64,000 bases of DNA from Achromobacter mucicolens (GCF_902859725.1 NZ_CADIJP010000012.1:62001-126000); one strand, 5' to 3'; shown: positions 1 through 10,233, counted from the first letter of the stretch. Numbers and translations are program-made. The notes: a model not told the origin generated them from the sequence alone.

Positions 1-1541
<1,541 letters not shown>

Positions 1542-1583
1542 GGTCGATCTCCTGCTTTCGATTCCGACCGGCGACTGTGCACC

Positions 1584-1612
1584 CGCGTATGGCACAGTCA
1601 CAAGTATGTCAA
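1584..1612 (-). promoter_or_regulatory. possible ftsH promoter
   Basis: In the 220-base gap between rlmE and ftsH the minus strand has TTGACA (1607-1612), a 17-base spacer and TACGCG (1584-1589), about 40 bases before the TTG start. The -35 is perfect, the -10 poor. A TAGAAT upstream is an alternative. No clear sigma-32 type promoter was recognised. Nothing else was seen in the gap. Confidence 0.3.
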
Positions 1613-1761
1613 TAGCCCATTCTAACCTGTAGGACGGAGTTGCGTCCTGGCAGCCGTGGGGCCCATTTAATTACATTTGATTCTTGAGTTTTCTGGTCGT
1701 TGTCTCGGCGGGCCGGGGTTTTCTTGGCCAGGGCACCTTGCCCCGGATGGATACGGAAGGG

Positions 1762-2394
1762 TTACTTCAGATCGCGCGCCACCAGAAAGGTTTCAGAGGA
1801 CTTGTCCCGTGACGCCTTCGGTTTGCGTTCGACCACCCGGCGAAAGCGCTTTTTGAAGGATTCCACGATCTGCGAAAAGCCAGTGCCGTGGAATGCCTTG
1901 ACGATCAGCGCCCCGTTGGGCTTGAGGTGGGCGCAGGAAAATTCCATCGCCAATTCGCACACATGCTGGATGCGCGCGGCATCGGCAATACCCACCCCGG
2001 ACAAGTTGGGGGCCATGTCGGAAATAACAAGGTCCACCGCGCGGGTTCCGACCATGTCTTCCAATTGTTTCAAGACTTCGTCTTCGCGGAAGTCGCCCTG
2101 GATGAATTCCACGCCTGCCACGGGTTCCATGGGCAGGATGTCCAGCGCGATAATGCGGCCGTCCACGACGCCGCCCGGCCCCGCGAGCCGTTCGCGCGCC
2201 ACCTGTGACCAGCTGCCGGGCGCGGAGCCCAGGTCGACGACCAGATCGCCGCGGCGCAGCAGCTTTTCGGTGTCGAGAATCTCGATCAGCTTGAAGGCGG
2301 CGCGGGCGCGATAGCCCTTCTGTTGCGCCAGCTTCACATAGGGATCGTTGATGTGCTGGTGAATCCAGTCTTTAGAGAATTTATTCTTGGCCAT
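1762..2394 (-). CDS. rlmE: 23S rRNA (uridine-2'-O)-methyltransferase RlmE (FtsJ/RrmJ)
   Basis: Methylates the 2'-O of U2552 in the A loop of 23S rRNA at a late step of 50S assembly, using S-adenosylmethionine. 210 residues, the normal size. Family residues are visible: K35 in YRARAAFKL, the SAM loop [12 protein letters not shown] in [10 protein letters not shown] in LIVKAFHG and E in SSETFLVA, which together form the K-D-K-E catalytic set of RrmJ. It lies directly upstream of ftsH on the same strand and is divergent from yhbY, with only 18 bases between the two start codons, so its promoter must overlap the beginning of yhbY (TAATAT about 24 bases upstream of the ATG is a candidate -10). Confidence 0.97.
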   Translation of the reverse strand: MAKNKFSKDWIHQHINDPYVKLAQQKGYRARAAFKLIEILDTEKLLRRGDLVVDLGSAPGSWSQVARERLAGPGGVVDGRIIALDILPMEPVAGVEFIQGDFREDEVLKQLEDMVGTRAVDLVISDMAPNLSGVGIADAARIQHVCELAMEFSCAHLKPNGALIVKAFHGTGFSQIVESFKKRFRRVVERKPKASRDKSSETFLVARDLK

Positions 2395-2399
2395 TACCG

Positions 2400-2405
2400 T
2401 ACAAT
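2400..2405 (+). promoter_or_regulatory. -10 box of yhbY, implying a leaderless transcript
   Basis: TACAAT stands exactly seven bases before the yhbY ATG and there is no Shine-Dalgarno sequence in between. Transcription would start at or next to the A of the start codon. No good -35 hexamer is seen at 17-18 bases. Confidence 0.45.
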
Positions 2406-2412
2406 TCCACGC

Positions 2413-3015
2413 ATGCCTATATTAGAACTTACCTCTCGTGAGCGCAGCGACCTGCGGTCCGCCGCTCACCCTCTGCGCCCTGTCGTCCTGATTGGCGACA
2501 ACGGCCTGACCGACGCCGTGCTGAAGGAAATCGACCGGGCGCTGACGTCGCATGGCCTCATCAAGGTTCGCGCCGGCGGCGACGACCGCGAGGCCCGTGA
2601 CGCCATGCTTGCCACGATCTGCGACACGCTATCGTGCGCGCCCGTGCATCACCTGGGCAAGACCCTGATCCTGTTCCGCCCGCTGCCCGGCAACATCAAG
2701 CCCGCCGCGCTGGCCGCCCAGGAGCCCGAAGCCCCCGCCAAGCGCCGCGCCTCTGAGCCGTACACGCCCAAGAAGCTGGCCGCCGAAGGCCGGACCCTTG
2801 CCAAGCGCCCGCGCCGCAGCGAGTCCGAAGAGCCCGCGCCCGCCAAGAAGCGTTACGTCCCCCAGGACGAACTCAACAAGAAGGGCAAGCCCATGCGGCC
2901 GTCCAACAAACGCGCCACCACCAGCGGCCACGGCATTCCGCGCCGCGCTGGCAGCGCGCTGAGCCTGCGCGCCGGAGCCCGCAGCGGCACCAGCCGCAAG
3001 ACTGCAAAACGGTAA
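2413..3015 (+). CDS. yhbY: YhbY-type CRM-domain RNA-binding protein with basic C-terminal tail
   Basis: Small RNA-binding protein associated with pre-50S ribosomal particles. Residues 1-100 are the CRM domain ([19 protein letters not shown], then [20 protein letters not shown], with the G-x-x-G type loop). The last ~100 residues form a Lys/Arg/Pro/Ala-rich, probably disordered tail, so the 200-residue protein is about twice the length of E. coli YhbY (97 residues). The ATG was chosen because the family begins there; an open frame continues upstream into rlmE but lacks homology. Divergent from rlmE, as in many proteobacteria. Confidence 0.93.
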   Translation: MPILELTSRERSDLRSAAHPLRPVVLIGDNGLTDAVLKEIDRALTSHGLIKVRAGGDDREARDAMLATICDTLSCAPVHHLGKTLILFRPLPGNIKPAALAAQEPEAPAKRRASEPYTPKKLAAEGRTLAKRPRRSESEEPAPAKKRYVPQDELNKKGKPMRPSNKRATTSGHGIPRRAGSALSLRAGARSGTSRKTAKR

Positions 3016-3025
3016 GTCCAGGCAC

Positions 3026-3049
3026 AAAAACGGGCGCTTTACGCGCCCG
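3026..3049 (-). terminator. rho-independent terminator of greA
   Basis: A perfect 7-bp stem (CGGGCGC/GCGCCCG, loop of 5) is followed on the minus strand by TTTTT. It lies about 100 bases past the greA stop codon, between convergent greA and yhbY, and may act on both. Confidence 0.75.
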
Positions 3050-3145
3050 GTCCACCATAGCGATCCGCAATGTACCGCGGAATTCAGACGAACGTTGCGT
3101 CAGGGCCAGGGTGGTTTGACATTTTTACTGCTTGACGGGTTTGCG

Positions 3146-3622
3146 TCAGATGTAACGCACACCCAGGACTTCATACTCGCGAACGCCAGCCGGGGCCATG
3201 ACCTCGACCACGTCGCCTTCGCTCTTGCCGATCAGCGCGCGAGCCACAGGGCTGGACACGGAAATCAGGTTGGACTTGATATCAGCTTCGACGTCGCCGA
3301 CGATCTGATAGGTGACGCGATCGCCCGAATCCAGGTCTTCGATGTCGACGGTGGCGCCAAACACGGCGCGGCCTTCGGCCTCGAGCGAGGACGGATCGAT
3401 GATGTGGGCATTGGAAAGCGTGCCTTCAAGCTCGGCAATCCGGCCCTCGATGAAACCCTGGCGCTCGCGAGCGGCATCGTACTCGGCATTTTCCGACAGA
3501 TCACCCTGCGCGCGAGCCTCGGCGATCGCGTTGATCACAGCAGGACGTTCGACGGTTTTCAGCCGTTGGAGCTCTTCTTGCAAGCGCTCGGCCCCGCGCA
3601 CGGTCAAAGGAATGGCAGACAT
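3146..3622 (-). CDS. greA: transcription elongation factor GreA
   Basis: Enters the secondary channel of RNA polymerase and stimulates cleavage of backtracked RNA. 158 residues, the exact family length: N-terminal antiparallel coiled coil (about 1-75, with the tip acidic pair in [14 protein letters not shown]) and a C-terminal FKBP-like domain ([18 protein letters not shown]). The start at 3622 gives [14 protein letters not shown]; an in-frame extension upstream has no stop but crosses the leader terminators and is not credible. GGGAAA precedes the ATG. In several bacteria greA follows carB; here carAB lies about 10 kb away. Its leader is unusual and is described separately. Confidence 0.97.
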   Translation of the reverse strand: MSAIPLTVRGAERLQEELQRLKTVERPAVINAIAEARAQGDLSENAEYDAARERQGFIEGRIAELEGTLSNAHIIDPSSLEAEGRAVFGATVDIEDLDSGDRVTYQIVGDVEADIKSNLISVSSPVARALIGKSEGDVVEVMAPAGVREYEVLGVRYI

Positions 3623-3645
3623 GTCGTTTCCCAAACAAAAAGTAG

Positions 3646-3667
3646 AAAAACGCCCCGAAGGAGCGTT
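3646..3667 (-). terminator. second terminator-like hairpin in the greA leader
   Basis: AACGCTCC pairs with GGGGCGTT around a 3-base loop (one G-U pair) and runs into five T on the minus strand, ending some 23 bases before the greA ATG. It lies downstream of the leader promoter, so it can only act as an attenuator or as an RNA structure next to the ribosome-binding site. Confidence 0.6.
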
Positions 3668-3741
3668 CTCGGTGAAGGCCGCTGGACCGGCGCGCTTGCC
3701 ATCTGATGCTTGAAAAAAACTGGCGAGCGGCGCGGGCGACC

Positions 3742-3774
3742 AAAACAAAACCCCGGCTCGGGTCGGAACCGGGG
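3742..3774 (-). terminator. promoter-proximal terminator in the greA leader
   Basis: CCCCGGTTC and GAGCCGGGG form a 9-bp stem (one G-U) with a 6-base loop, followed by TTTTGTTTT. It begins about seven bases after the predicted transcription start, so most transcripts would end after about 40 nt unless the terminator leaks. No other gene on this strand lies between it and the promoter. Confidence 0.7.
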
Positions 3775-3787
3775 CAATCAAGTTCAT

Positions 3788-3816
3788 ATTGTGGTCAAAC
3801 TTGCTGGGAAATGCAA
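3788..3816 (-). promoter_or_regulatory. predicted greA promoter
   Basis: TTGCAT (3811-3816), 17-base spacer, CACAAT (3788-3793) on the minus strand. The start site would be near 3781, about 160 bases before the greA ATG. It is the best sigma-70-like match between the uraA-type gene and greA. Confidence 0.5.
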
Positions 3817-3993
3817 GCCGCCGGAGAAAACGGCCTTTTCGGCGCATTTCGCCGCTGTAACCCGCTAAAACCCGCGATTTCGCGCCAAAAACGCTGGCGA
3901 TGCCGCCCGTAGGGGCGAACCGTCATGCGGACTGCGGGTTTTTCGGGATCGGCTACCGCTGAAAAACACCTGAAAGATTGCCTGTGCGGCTTG

Positions 3994-4015
3994 AAACGGG
4001 GCGCCAGGGCGCCCC
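3994..4015 (-). terminator. terminator after the NCS2 permease gene
   Basis: GGGGCGCC/GGCGCCCC inverted repeat directly after the stop codon at 4028, followed on the minus strand by G then TTT. The hairpin is strong, the U-tract short. Confidence 0.5.
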
Positions 4016-4027
4016 GGCCCGCAGCGT

Positions 4028-5338
4028 TTACTTCGTGCGGCGCAACAGCGCATAAAGGATGATGGCGCCGAAGGTGGCGGTACCGATGCCGCCCAGCGTG
4101 AAGTCGCCCAGCTTGATGGTGAAGTCGCCCGCGCCCAACACCAGCGTGACAGCTGCCACGATGAGATTGCGGTTGTCGGTGAAATCCACCTGATTGACGA
4201 CCCAGATACGGGCGCCGGCAATGGCGATCAGACCGAAGACGACCACCGACATCCCGCCCAGCACGGGTCCCGGGATCGTCTGGATGAGCGCGCCGAACTT
4301 GGGCGAGAAGCCCAGGACGATCGCAATCAAGGCAGCAATCACGAACACCAGCGTGGAATAGATGCGCGTGACCGCCATGACGCCGATGTTCTCAGCGTAG
4401 GTGGTGACGCCCGTGCCGCCGACCGCGCCCGACACCATCGTCGCCACGCCGTCGCCCACGAATGCCCTGCCCAGGTAGCGGTCCAGGTCGCGCCCCGTCA
4501 TGGCGCTGACGGCCTTCACGTGCCCCAGGTTTTCGGCCACCAGGATGATGGCGACCGGAACGATCAGGCCCATGGCCTCGGCCTTGAACACCGGCGCCGA
4601 GAACTGCGGCAGGCCGAACCACGCCGCGGCGGACACCGCGGAGAAATCGATGGGCTTGCCCAGGCCCAGGCCGTTGGCCAGCACCGCGTACACCACGCAG
4701 GCAAGGATCAGGCCGACCAGGATGAGCAGGCGCTGCACCATGCCGCGCGTGTAGACGGCGATGCCGCCGACGCAGACGATCGTGACGATGGCCATGGCGC
4801 TATCGAAGCCCGACGCGCCCATCGCGCCCTTGGCGGCGATGGGCGCGAGATTCAAGCCGATCACCGCCACCACCGCACCCGTGACGACCGGCGGCATGAG
4901 GGTATCGATCCAGTTGGCGCCGCCGCCTGCCCGGGCATTGACGATCCAGACGATGACGCCGATCAGCGTGTAAGCCAGACCGCAGGCAATGATGGCGCCC
5001 AGCGCGACACCGATGTTGGCGTTGGCCCCGCCGCCGGCATAGCCGGTCACCGCGATGACGCCGCCGATGAACGCGAAGCTGGAACCCAGGTAGCTGGGCA
5101 CCCGGCCGCCCACGAACAGAAAGAAGATCAGCGTGCCGATGCCCGACATCAGGATGGCGACGTTGGGATCGAACCCCATGAGCAACGGCGCCAGGACAGT
5201 CGAGCCGAACATCGCGACGACGTGCTGTGCGCCCATGGCGACGTTCTTGGGCCAGGACAGCCGTTCGTCAGGCGCGATGATGACGCCGGGCTCGGCGTCG
5301 TCCGCCAGGCGCCAGCGCGGAAAGTAGGAGTTGGACAT
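4028..5338 (-). CDS. uraA: uracil-xanthine permease family transporter (NCS2)
   Basis: Inner-membrane nucleobase:proton symporter of the NCS2/NAT family; UraA-like uracil uptake is the likely role. 436 residues with about 12-14 hydrophobic segments. The two acidic family positions corresponding to UraA E241 and E290 are present in VAENLGHVKAV and TTYAENIGVMA, and the motif QTIPGPVLGGMSVVVFGLI is typical of NCS2. The ATG at 5338 (MSNSYFPRW) has GGGGA upstream; the longer frame is rejected for lack of any signal. Substrate choice between uracil and other pyrimidines cannot be settled from sequence. Single gene, divergent from the FlxA-like gene; a possible promoter is TTGCCC-18-TACACT within the gap. 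Confidence 0.85.
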   Translation of the reverse strand: MSNSYFPRWRLADDAEPGVIIAPDERLSWPKNVAMGAQHVVAMFGSTVLAPLLMGFDPNVAILMSGIGTLIFFLFVGGRVPSYLGSSFAFIGGVIAVTGYAGGGANANIGVALGAIIACGLAYTLIGVIVWIVNARAGGGANWIDTLMPPVVTGAVVAVIGLNLAPIAAKGAMGASGFDSAMAIVTIVCVGGIAVYTRGMVQRLLILVGLILACVVYAVLANGLGLGKPIDFSAVSAAAWFGLPQFSAPVFKAEAMGLIVPVAIILVAENLGHVKAVSAMTGRDLDRYLGRAFVGDGVATMVSGAVGGTGVTTYAENIGVMAVTRIYSTLVFVIAALIAIVLGFSPKFGALIQTIPGPVLGGMSVVVFGLIAIAGARIWVVNQVDFTDNRNLIVAAVTLVLGAGDFTIKLGDFTLGGIGTATFGAIILYALLRRTK

Positions 5339-5483
5339 GGATTCCCCGGGGTGGTACGAGAGGGTTTCAAACTGCGAGCGGGCGCCAGTGTAAAGGGGGC
5401 CATCAAGCGGGGGCAACGTTTAAGTTTTGCCGGCCGATTGCCGTATTAGTGGAAACCCCGAAATCCCAGACAAAGGAACAGTC

Positions 5484-5906
5484 ATGGCGATCAACAGCAT
5501 CAGCGGCACCTCCCGGATCAGCAGCCTTGCAGATCTGTGGGCCGAGAAGATCCAGGCCAACAAGGAAGCGAAGAACGCTTCGGGGCAGGATGCGGTGTCG
5601 GTGACCGCGGAAGGCAAGATCCGCGTCAACAATCCGGGCGCCACCAAGGTCGGCAACGCGCAGGCCACCGAAGAAACCGACAACGAAGACGAATACACCC
5701 GTCAGATCAAGGAGTTGCAAAAGCAGCTCAAGCGCATCATGGATCAGATCGCCAAAGTGAAGGCAAGCGGCATGTCGGCCGAAATGAAGGCGCAGCAGAT
5801 CATGGCGCTCAATGCCCAGGCGGTGCAGATCCAAGGCCAGATCTCGCAGCTCCTGGCGAAACAGGCGCAGGCGGCCAAACAGGCCGGCGTGTCGGCCCAA
5901 GCCTGA
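5484..5906 (+). CDS. FlxA-like coiled-coil protein
   Basis: 140-residue soluble protein of unknown function. Residues about 68-128 are a strongly predicted coiled coil (QIKELQKQLKRIMDQIAKVK and a Gln/Ala-rich second half), preceded by a polar Asn/Glu-rich region. This arrangement resembles the FlxA-like family, named after a FliA-controlled E. coli gene, but no flagellar genes are near. No signal peptide or Cys. The ATG at 5484 has AAAGGAAC upstream, and the N terminus MAINSISGTSRIS is compatible with that family. Confidence 0.7.
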   Translation: MAINSISGTSRISSLADLWAEKIQANKEAKNASGQDAVSVTAEGKIRVNNPGATKVGNAQATEETDNEDEYTRQIKELQKQLKRIMDQIAKVKASGMSAEMKAQQIMALNAQAVQIQGQISQLLAKQAQAAKQAGVSAQA

Positions 5907-5958
5907 TTCGGGCAAGCGATGTGGCGCCGTCACTGATGGCGCGCATCAAAATTTCTGA

Positions 5959-5988
5959 TTGGACGCTCATCGGGCGTGCCGGTACTGT
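5959..5988 (+). promoter_or_regulatory. possible promoter of the ABC importer operon
   Basis: TTGGAC, 18-base spacer, TACTGT, ending about 33 bases before the binding-protein ATG. Reasonable spacing, average hexamers. Confidence 0.4.
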
Positions 5989-6021
5989 CTCCAGACAAAT
6001 CTAAAACCACGGAGACAAACC

Positions 6022-7347
6022 ATGCACGCTATGCGCACAGCCCTGGCCGGGGCGTTGCTGGCCGTTTGCGCGGCGCCGGCCCTGGCCGGCACCGTTACGG
6101 TGATCACGTCGTTCCCCAAGGACCTGACCCAGGCCTACAAGACCGCGTTCGAAAAAGCGAACCCAGGCATCACCCTGGAAATCCTGAACAAGAACACCGT
6201 GTCGGGCATCGCCTTCGTGCGCGAGACGCCGGCAGGCCAACGCCCCGAGGTCTTCTGGGCGAGTGCGCCCGATGCGTTCGAGGTGCTGGGGCGAGACAAG
6301 CTGCTGGCCAAGTCGGCCGACATCGCCAACAAGGATGTGCCCGACAAGATCGGCAGCTACCCCATCAACGATCCGGGCGGCATGTATCTAGGTCAGGCGC
6401 TGGCGGGCTACGGCATCATCTACAACACCCGGTACATCGCGGCGCACAAGATCCCGGCTCCCGTGGAATGGAAGGACCTGCTGTCGCCCAAGTGGTTCGG
6501 CCATGTGGGCATCACCTCGCCGTCGCGCTCGGGCACGATGCACCTGACGGTGGAGACCATCCTGCAGGGCGAAGGCTGGGATGAGGGCTGGAGCACGCTG
6601 CTTCGCATGTCGGGCAACAGCAGCGCCGTGACCGAGCGCTCGTTCGGCGTGCCGGACGGCGTGAACAACGGCCAGTTCGGCGCAGGCCCGGTCATCGACT
6701 TCTTCGGACTGTCGAGCAAGTATTCCAAGTTCCCGGTCGAATTCGTCTATCCCTCCGAGACGGCCATCGTCCCGGCCAACATCGCGCTGATCGAGGGCGC
6801 AAAGAACACCGAGGAAGGCAAGAAGTTCATCGCCTTCACGCTGAGCCAGGCAGGCCAGGAGCTGCTGCTGGAGCCGAAGATCTCGCGGCTGCCGGTGCTG
6901 CCCTACTCCGCCCTGGCCGGAAAGATCCCGCCGGGCTATCCCGACCCGGCGGAAATCGCCAAGCGCAGCAAGGTGCATTTCGATGCGGACCTGTCGCAGA
7001 CGCGCTACTACGTCGTGCAGTCGCTGTACGACCAGACCGTGACGTTCCGGCTGAAAGAGCTGCAAGCGGCCACCAAAGCCATCTACGACGCCGAAGCCAA
7101 GCTGGGCGACAAGGCCAAGAGCGGCAAGGCTGCGGAACTGCTGGACCAGGCGCGTAAGCTGGCCTGGGCGCCGTTGGTGGACAGCAAGAAGGCGGCCGAT
7201 CCTGCCTTCCTGGCGATCTTCGCGGGCAACAAGAAGGACGCGGCTGTCAATCAGCAGGTCACGCAGCTCGAGGGCGAGTGGAACGGCCGCGCGCGCGCCA
7301 ACTACGAAGAAGCCGTCAAGCTGGCGCGGCAAGCCGCCGCACTCTGA
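6022..7347 (+). CDS. ABC transporter substrate-binding protein (FbpA/PotD-like, family 1)
   Basis: Periplasmic receptor of the importer encoded by the next two genes. Signal peptide 1-22 (hydrophobic core ALAGALLAVCAAPALA, cleavage after ALA). The mature part has the class II binding-protein layout (VTVITSFPKDLTQAYK, ILNKNTVSGIAF, KWFGHVGITSPSRSGT, ALIEGAKNTEEGKKF). At 441 residues it is about 90-100 longer than FbpA/AfuA proteins because of a C-terminal helical Lys/Ala-rich extension from about 345. The paired Tyr of ferric-binding proteins is not evident, so iron is doubtful; substrate unknown. ATG with GGAGA upstream. Confidence 0.85.
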   Translation: MHAMRTALAGALLAVCAAPALAGTVTVITSFPKDLTQAYKTAFEKANPGITLEILNKNTVSGIAFVRETPAGQRPEVFWASAPDAFEVLGRDKLLAKSADIANKDVPDKIGSYPINDPGGMYLGQALAGYGIIYNTRYIAAHKIPAPVEWKDLLSPKWFGHVGITSPSRSGTMHLTVETILQGEGWDEGWSTLLRMSGNSSAVTERSFGVPDGVNNGQFGAGPVIDFFGLSSKYSKFPVEFVYPSETAIVPANIALIEGAKNTEEGKKFIAFTLSQAGQELLLEPKISRLPVLPYSALAGKIPPGYPDPAEIAKRSKVHFDADLSQTRYYVVQSLYDQTVTFRLKELQAATKAIYDAEAKLGDKAKSGKAAELLDQARKLAWAPLVDSKKAADPAFLAIFAGNKKDAAVNQQVTQLEGEWNGRARANYEEAVKLARQAAAL

Positions 7348-7436
7348 TACGCAGGACGCACTGAACGCGGCGAGCGGGCCTGACCTGCCCGCCGCGGGCA
7401 GCGCTTGTCTACTGGCAACGATTTTCGGGAATCTCG

Positions 7437-9149
7437 ATGAATCATTCGGGCCATTCGCGCCTGCCCCCCGGCCCCGTCCTGGCGGCGCTGCTGGTGTTGG
7501 GCTTTCTGCTGCTGTTCCTGATCGTGCCGGTGGGCACGGTCTTTCACAGCGCCTTCGTCAACGCCGACGGCAGCTTCACGACCGGGCACTTCGGCGCCTT
7601 CTTCAACCAGCCGTTGATGCGCGAGGCGTTCTTCAACAGCCTGTATGTGGCGGGCTGGTCGGCGCTGCTGGCCTCGCTGATCGCGGTGCCGCTGGCGTAC
7701 TTCACGGTGCGCTTCGATTTCCGGGGCGCCCTGCTGATCCAGACCCTGGGCGTGCTGCCGCTCATCATGCCGCCCTTCGTGGGCGCGGTCGCCATGCAGT
7801 TGATCTTCGGCCGCTCGGGCAGCGTGAACCTGCTGCTGAACGACTGGTTCGGCTTCACCATTCCGTTCATGGAAGGGCTGAACGGCGTGATCTTCGTCGA
7901 GGCCATCCATTATTTTCCGTTCATCCTGATGAACCTGGTCGTGGCGCTGCGCAACATCGACGGGGCCATGGAGGAAGCGGCCTTCAACCTGGGCTCGCGC
8001 GGCTTCCGGCTGTTTCGCCGCGTGATCTTTCCGCTTGCCCTGCCCGGCTACGTGGCCGGCGCGTCGCTGGTGTTCGTGAAGGTGTTCGACGACCTTGGCA
8101 CGCCGCTGGTGCTTGGCACCACCAACATGCTGGCGCCGCAAGCTTATTTGCGCATCACGCAGGTCGGATTGGAGGACCCGCTGGGCTACGTGATCAGCGT
8201 CATCATGGTGGGCTTCTCGATCCTGGCGCTGTGGCTGTCGGCGCGGGTGCTCAAGGGGCGCGACTACTCCACGCTGCAGAAGGGCGGCAATTCGATCCAG
8301 AAGCGTAAGCTGGGACCGGTGGAAAGCGTGCTGGCGTATGGCTGGATCGTGCTGGTGCTGCTGCTGGTGCTGTCGCCGCACATCGGCGTGTTGCTGCTGT
8401 CGCTGGCCAGCGTCTGGAGCTACGCGCCGCTGCCGGACGGGTACACGCTGGCGCATTATTCCGCCGTGTTCTCCGAGTCGCAGGGCATGATCGCGAACAC
8501 ATTGCTTTACTGCGGGCTGGCGGCCGGGATCGACGTGATCCTGGGCACCGCAATTGCGTACCTGATGCTGCGCACCCGGCTGCCCGCGCGCCAATGGCTG
8601 GATTTTCTTGCCTCCGCGGCGCTGGCGATTCCCGGCATCGTGCTGGCGATCGGCTTTCTTCGCACTTTCCGCGGCATCGAGCTGCCAGGCACAGGCACGA
8701 TGCTGACCTCGTCCTGGATCATCATCATGCTGGCGTATTCCGTGCGGCGGTTGCCGTATGCGCTGCGCTCGTGCGTGGCGGCGCTGCAGCAGATCCACGT
8801 GTCGCTTGAAGAAGCCGCCCAGTCCCTGGGCGCCACACGCATGAGCACGATCCGCCGCGTGGTGGTGCCGCTGATGGCGGGCGGCATGCTGGCGGGCTTT
8901 GTGACCAGCTTCGTCACCGCGGCCGTGGAACTGTCGGCCACCATCATGCTGGTGACCAAGGACAGCCAGGCGCCCATGAGCTATGGCATCTATCTCTACA
9001 TGCAAAGCGCGGCGGGCCGGGGCCCGGGCGCCGCGCTGGGCGTCCTGGCGGTGGTCGCCGTGGGCATCGGCACATACATCTCGCACCTGCTGGTGGACCG
9101 TGCGTCCAAACGCCAGCAGCCGGCGCGCAATGAAGGGGAATCCGCATGA
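7437..9149 (+). CDS. ABC transporter permease, two fused halves (FbpB-like)
   Basis: Inner-membrane channel of the importer. 570 residues with about 12 membrane segments in two homologous halves, each carrying an EAA loop that contacts the ATPase: EEAAFNLGSRGFRLFRRVIF in the first and EEAAQSLGATRMSTIRRVVV in the second. Such fused permeases occur in the Fe3+/2-aminoethylphosphonate-type importers, so one subunit can replace the usual pair. The stop overlaps the ATPase start as ATGA, showing translational coupling. Confidence 0.93.
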   Translation: MNHSGHSRLPPGPVLAALLVLGFLLLFLIVPVGTVFHSAFVNADGSFTTGHFGAFFNQPLMREAFFNSLYVAGWSALLASLIAVPLAYFTVRFDFRGALLIQTLGVLPLIMPPFVGAVAMQLIFGRSGSVNLLLNDWFGFTIPFMEGLNGVIFVEAIHYFPFILMNLVVALRNIDGAMEEAAFNLGSRGFRLFRRVIFPLALPGYVAGASLVFVKVFDDLGTPLVLGTTNMLAPQAYLRITQVGLEDPLGYVISVIMVGFSILALWLSARVLKGRDYSTLQKGGNSIQKRKLGPVESVLAYGWIVLVLLLVLSPHIGVLLLSLASVWSYAPLPDGYTLAHYSAVFSESQGMIANTLLYCGLAAGIDVILGTAIAYLMLRTRLPARQWLDFLASAALAIPGIVLAIGFLRTFRGIELPGTGTMLTSSWIIIMLAYSVRRLPYALRSCVAALQQIHVSLEEAAQSLGATRMSTIRRVVVPLMAGGMLAGFVTSFVTAAVELSATIMLVTKDSQAPMSYGIYLYMQSAAGRGPGAALGVLAVVAVGIGTYISHLLVDRASKRQQPARNEGESA

Positions 9150-10231
9150 AGAAAGTCAGCGTCGAATGCCGCAACATTAAGCTTTCCTACGGCAACACCG
9201 AAGTGCTCAAGGACGTCAGCATCAGCATCGAGCCGGGCGAGTTCTTCGCGCTGCTCGGGCCGTCGGGATCCGGCAAGTCCACGTTGCTGCGGCTGATCGC
9301 GGGGTTCAACCGGCACAGCGCGGGCCAACTGCTGGTGGATGGCAAGGACATCAGCGGCACCCCGCCCTGGCACCGCAACATCGGCATGGTGTTTCAGAAC
9401 TACGCGCTGTGGCCGCACATGACGGTGTGGGACAACGTGGCGTTCGGGCTGGTCGAGCGCAAGCTGCCGCGCGCCGAGATCCGCACCAAGGTCGAAGCCG
9501 CGCTCGATCTGGTCGGCCTGTCCCAATATGCCAAGCGGCGACCAAACCAACTGTCCGGCGGCCAGCAGCAGCGGGTGGCGCTGGCGCGCACCATCGTGAT
9601 CGAACCGCAGGTGCTGCTGCTGGATGAACCCCTGTCCAACCTGGACAAGAAGCTGCGCGTGCAGATGCGCCAGGACCTCCTGAGCCTGCAGCGCCGCCTG
9701 GGGATCACGACGATCTTCGTCACGCACGACCAGGAAGAAGCGATGACCACCGCCGACCGCATGGCGGTGCTGGACCACGGCGTGGTGCAGCAGATCGGCG
9801 CGCCCAGCACGCTGTTCGACTATCCGGTGAACCGCTTTGTGGCGAACTTCGTGGGCACGATGAATGTGCTGGAAGGCAACGTGCGCGAGCGCACCAGCAG
9901 CAGCGTGACGCTGGCGGTGGACGGCGTGGGCGACCTGCATCTGCCGCTGGCGGGCGACGCGCCCGCGGCCACGCGGCTGGCGGCAAGTTTCCGGCCCCAC
10001 ACGGTGCAGATCGAGATGGCGGACGGCCTGGGCGATGCGCGCTACGTCTGGCTGCCCGGCATTGTCGAAAGCAGCGAATTCCTGGGCGAATTCACGCGCT
10101 ATCAGGTGCAGGTCGGCGAACAGCGCCTGACCGCGGACCAGGCGCATCTGGCCGGGCTGTCGCCGTTTCCGGCGGGCGCGCCGGTATCCGTGGGCCTGGA
10201 GCCGACACAGGTGCGGTTGCTGGCGGCCTGA
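9146..10231 (+). CDS. ABC transporter ATP-binding protein (FbpC/PotA-like)
   Basis: Energises the importer. 361 residues: Walker A GPSGSGKST, Q-loop FQNYALWPHMTV, signature LSGGQQQR, Walker B VLLLDEPLSNLD, H-loop VTHDQEEA, followed by a C-terminal TOBE-type region (about 280-361). The ALWPHMTVWDNVAFGL Q-loop neighbourhood is typical of the CUT1/FbpC/PotA group. Third gene of the operon; the LysR gene follows after 15 bases on the same strand but may have its own promoter. Confidence 0.93.
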   Translation: MKKVSVECRNIKLSYGNTEVLKDVSISIEPGEFFALLGPSGSGKSTLLRLIAGFNRHSAGQLLVDGKDISGTPPWHRNIGMVFQNYALWPHMTVWDNVAFGLVERKLPRAEIRTKVEAALDLVGLSQYAKRRPNQLSGGQQQRVALARTIVIEPQVLLLDEPLSNLDKKLRVQMRQDLLSLQRRLGITTIFVTHDQEEAMTTADRMAVLDHGVVQQIGAPSTLFDYPVNRFVANFVGTMNVLEGNVRERTSSSVTLAVDGVGDLHLPLAGDAPAATRLAASFRPHTVQIEMADGLGDARYVWLPGIVESSEFLGEFTRYQVQVGEQRLTADQAHLAGLSPFPAGAPVSVGLEPTQVRLLAA

Positions 10232-10233
10232 CC

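Noticed and set aside
3146-3847. N-terminally extended GreA of 233 residues
   Set aside because: The extension is an open frame across the leader promoter and terminators; the conserved GreA starts at 3622 with its own ribosome-binding site.
6022-10231. Iron(III) importer
   Set aside because: Permease and ATPase resemble FbpB/FbpC, but the receptor lacks an evident Tyr-Tyr ferric site and no Fur-box-like sequence was seen upstream, so the substrate is left open.
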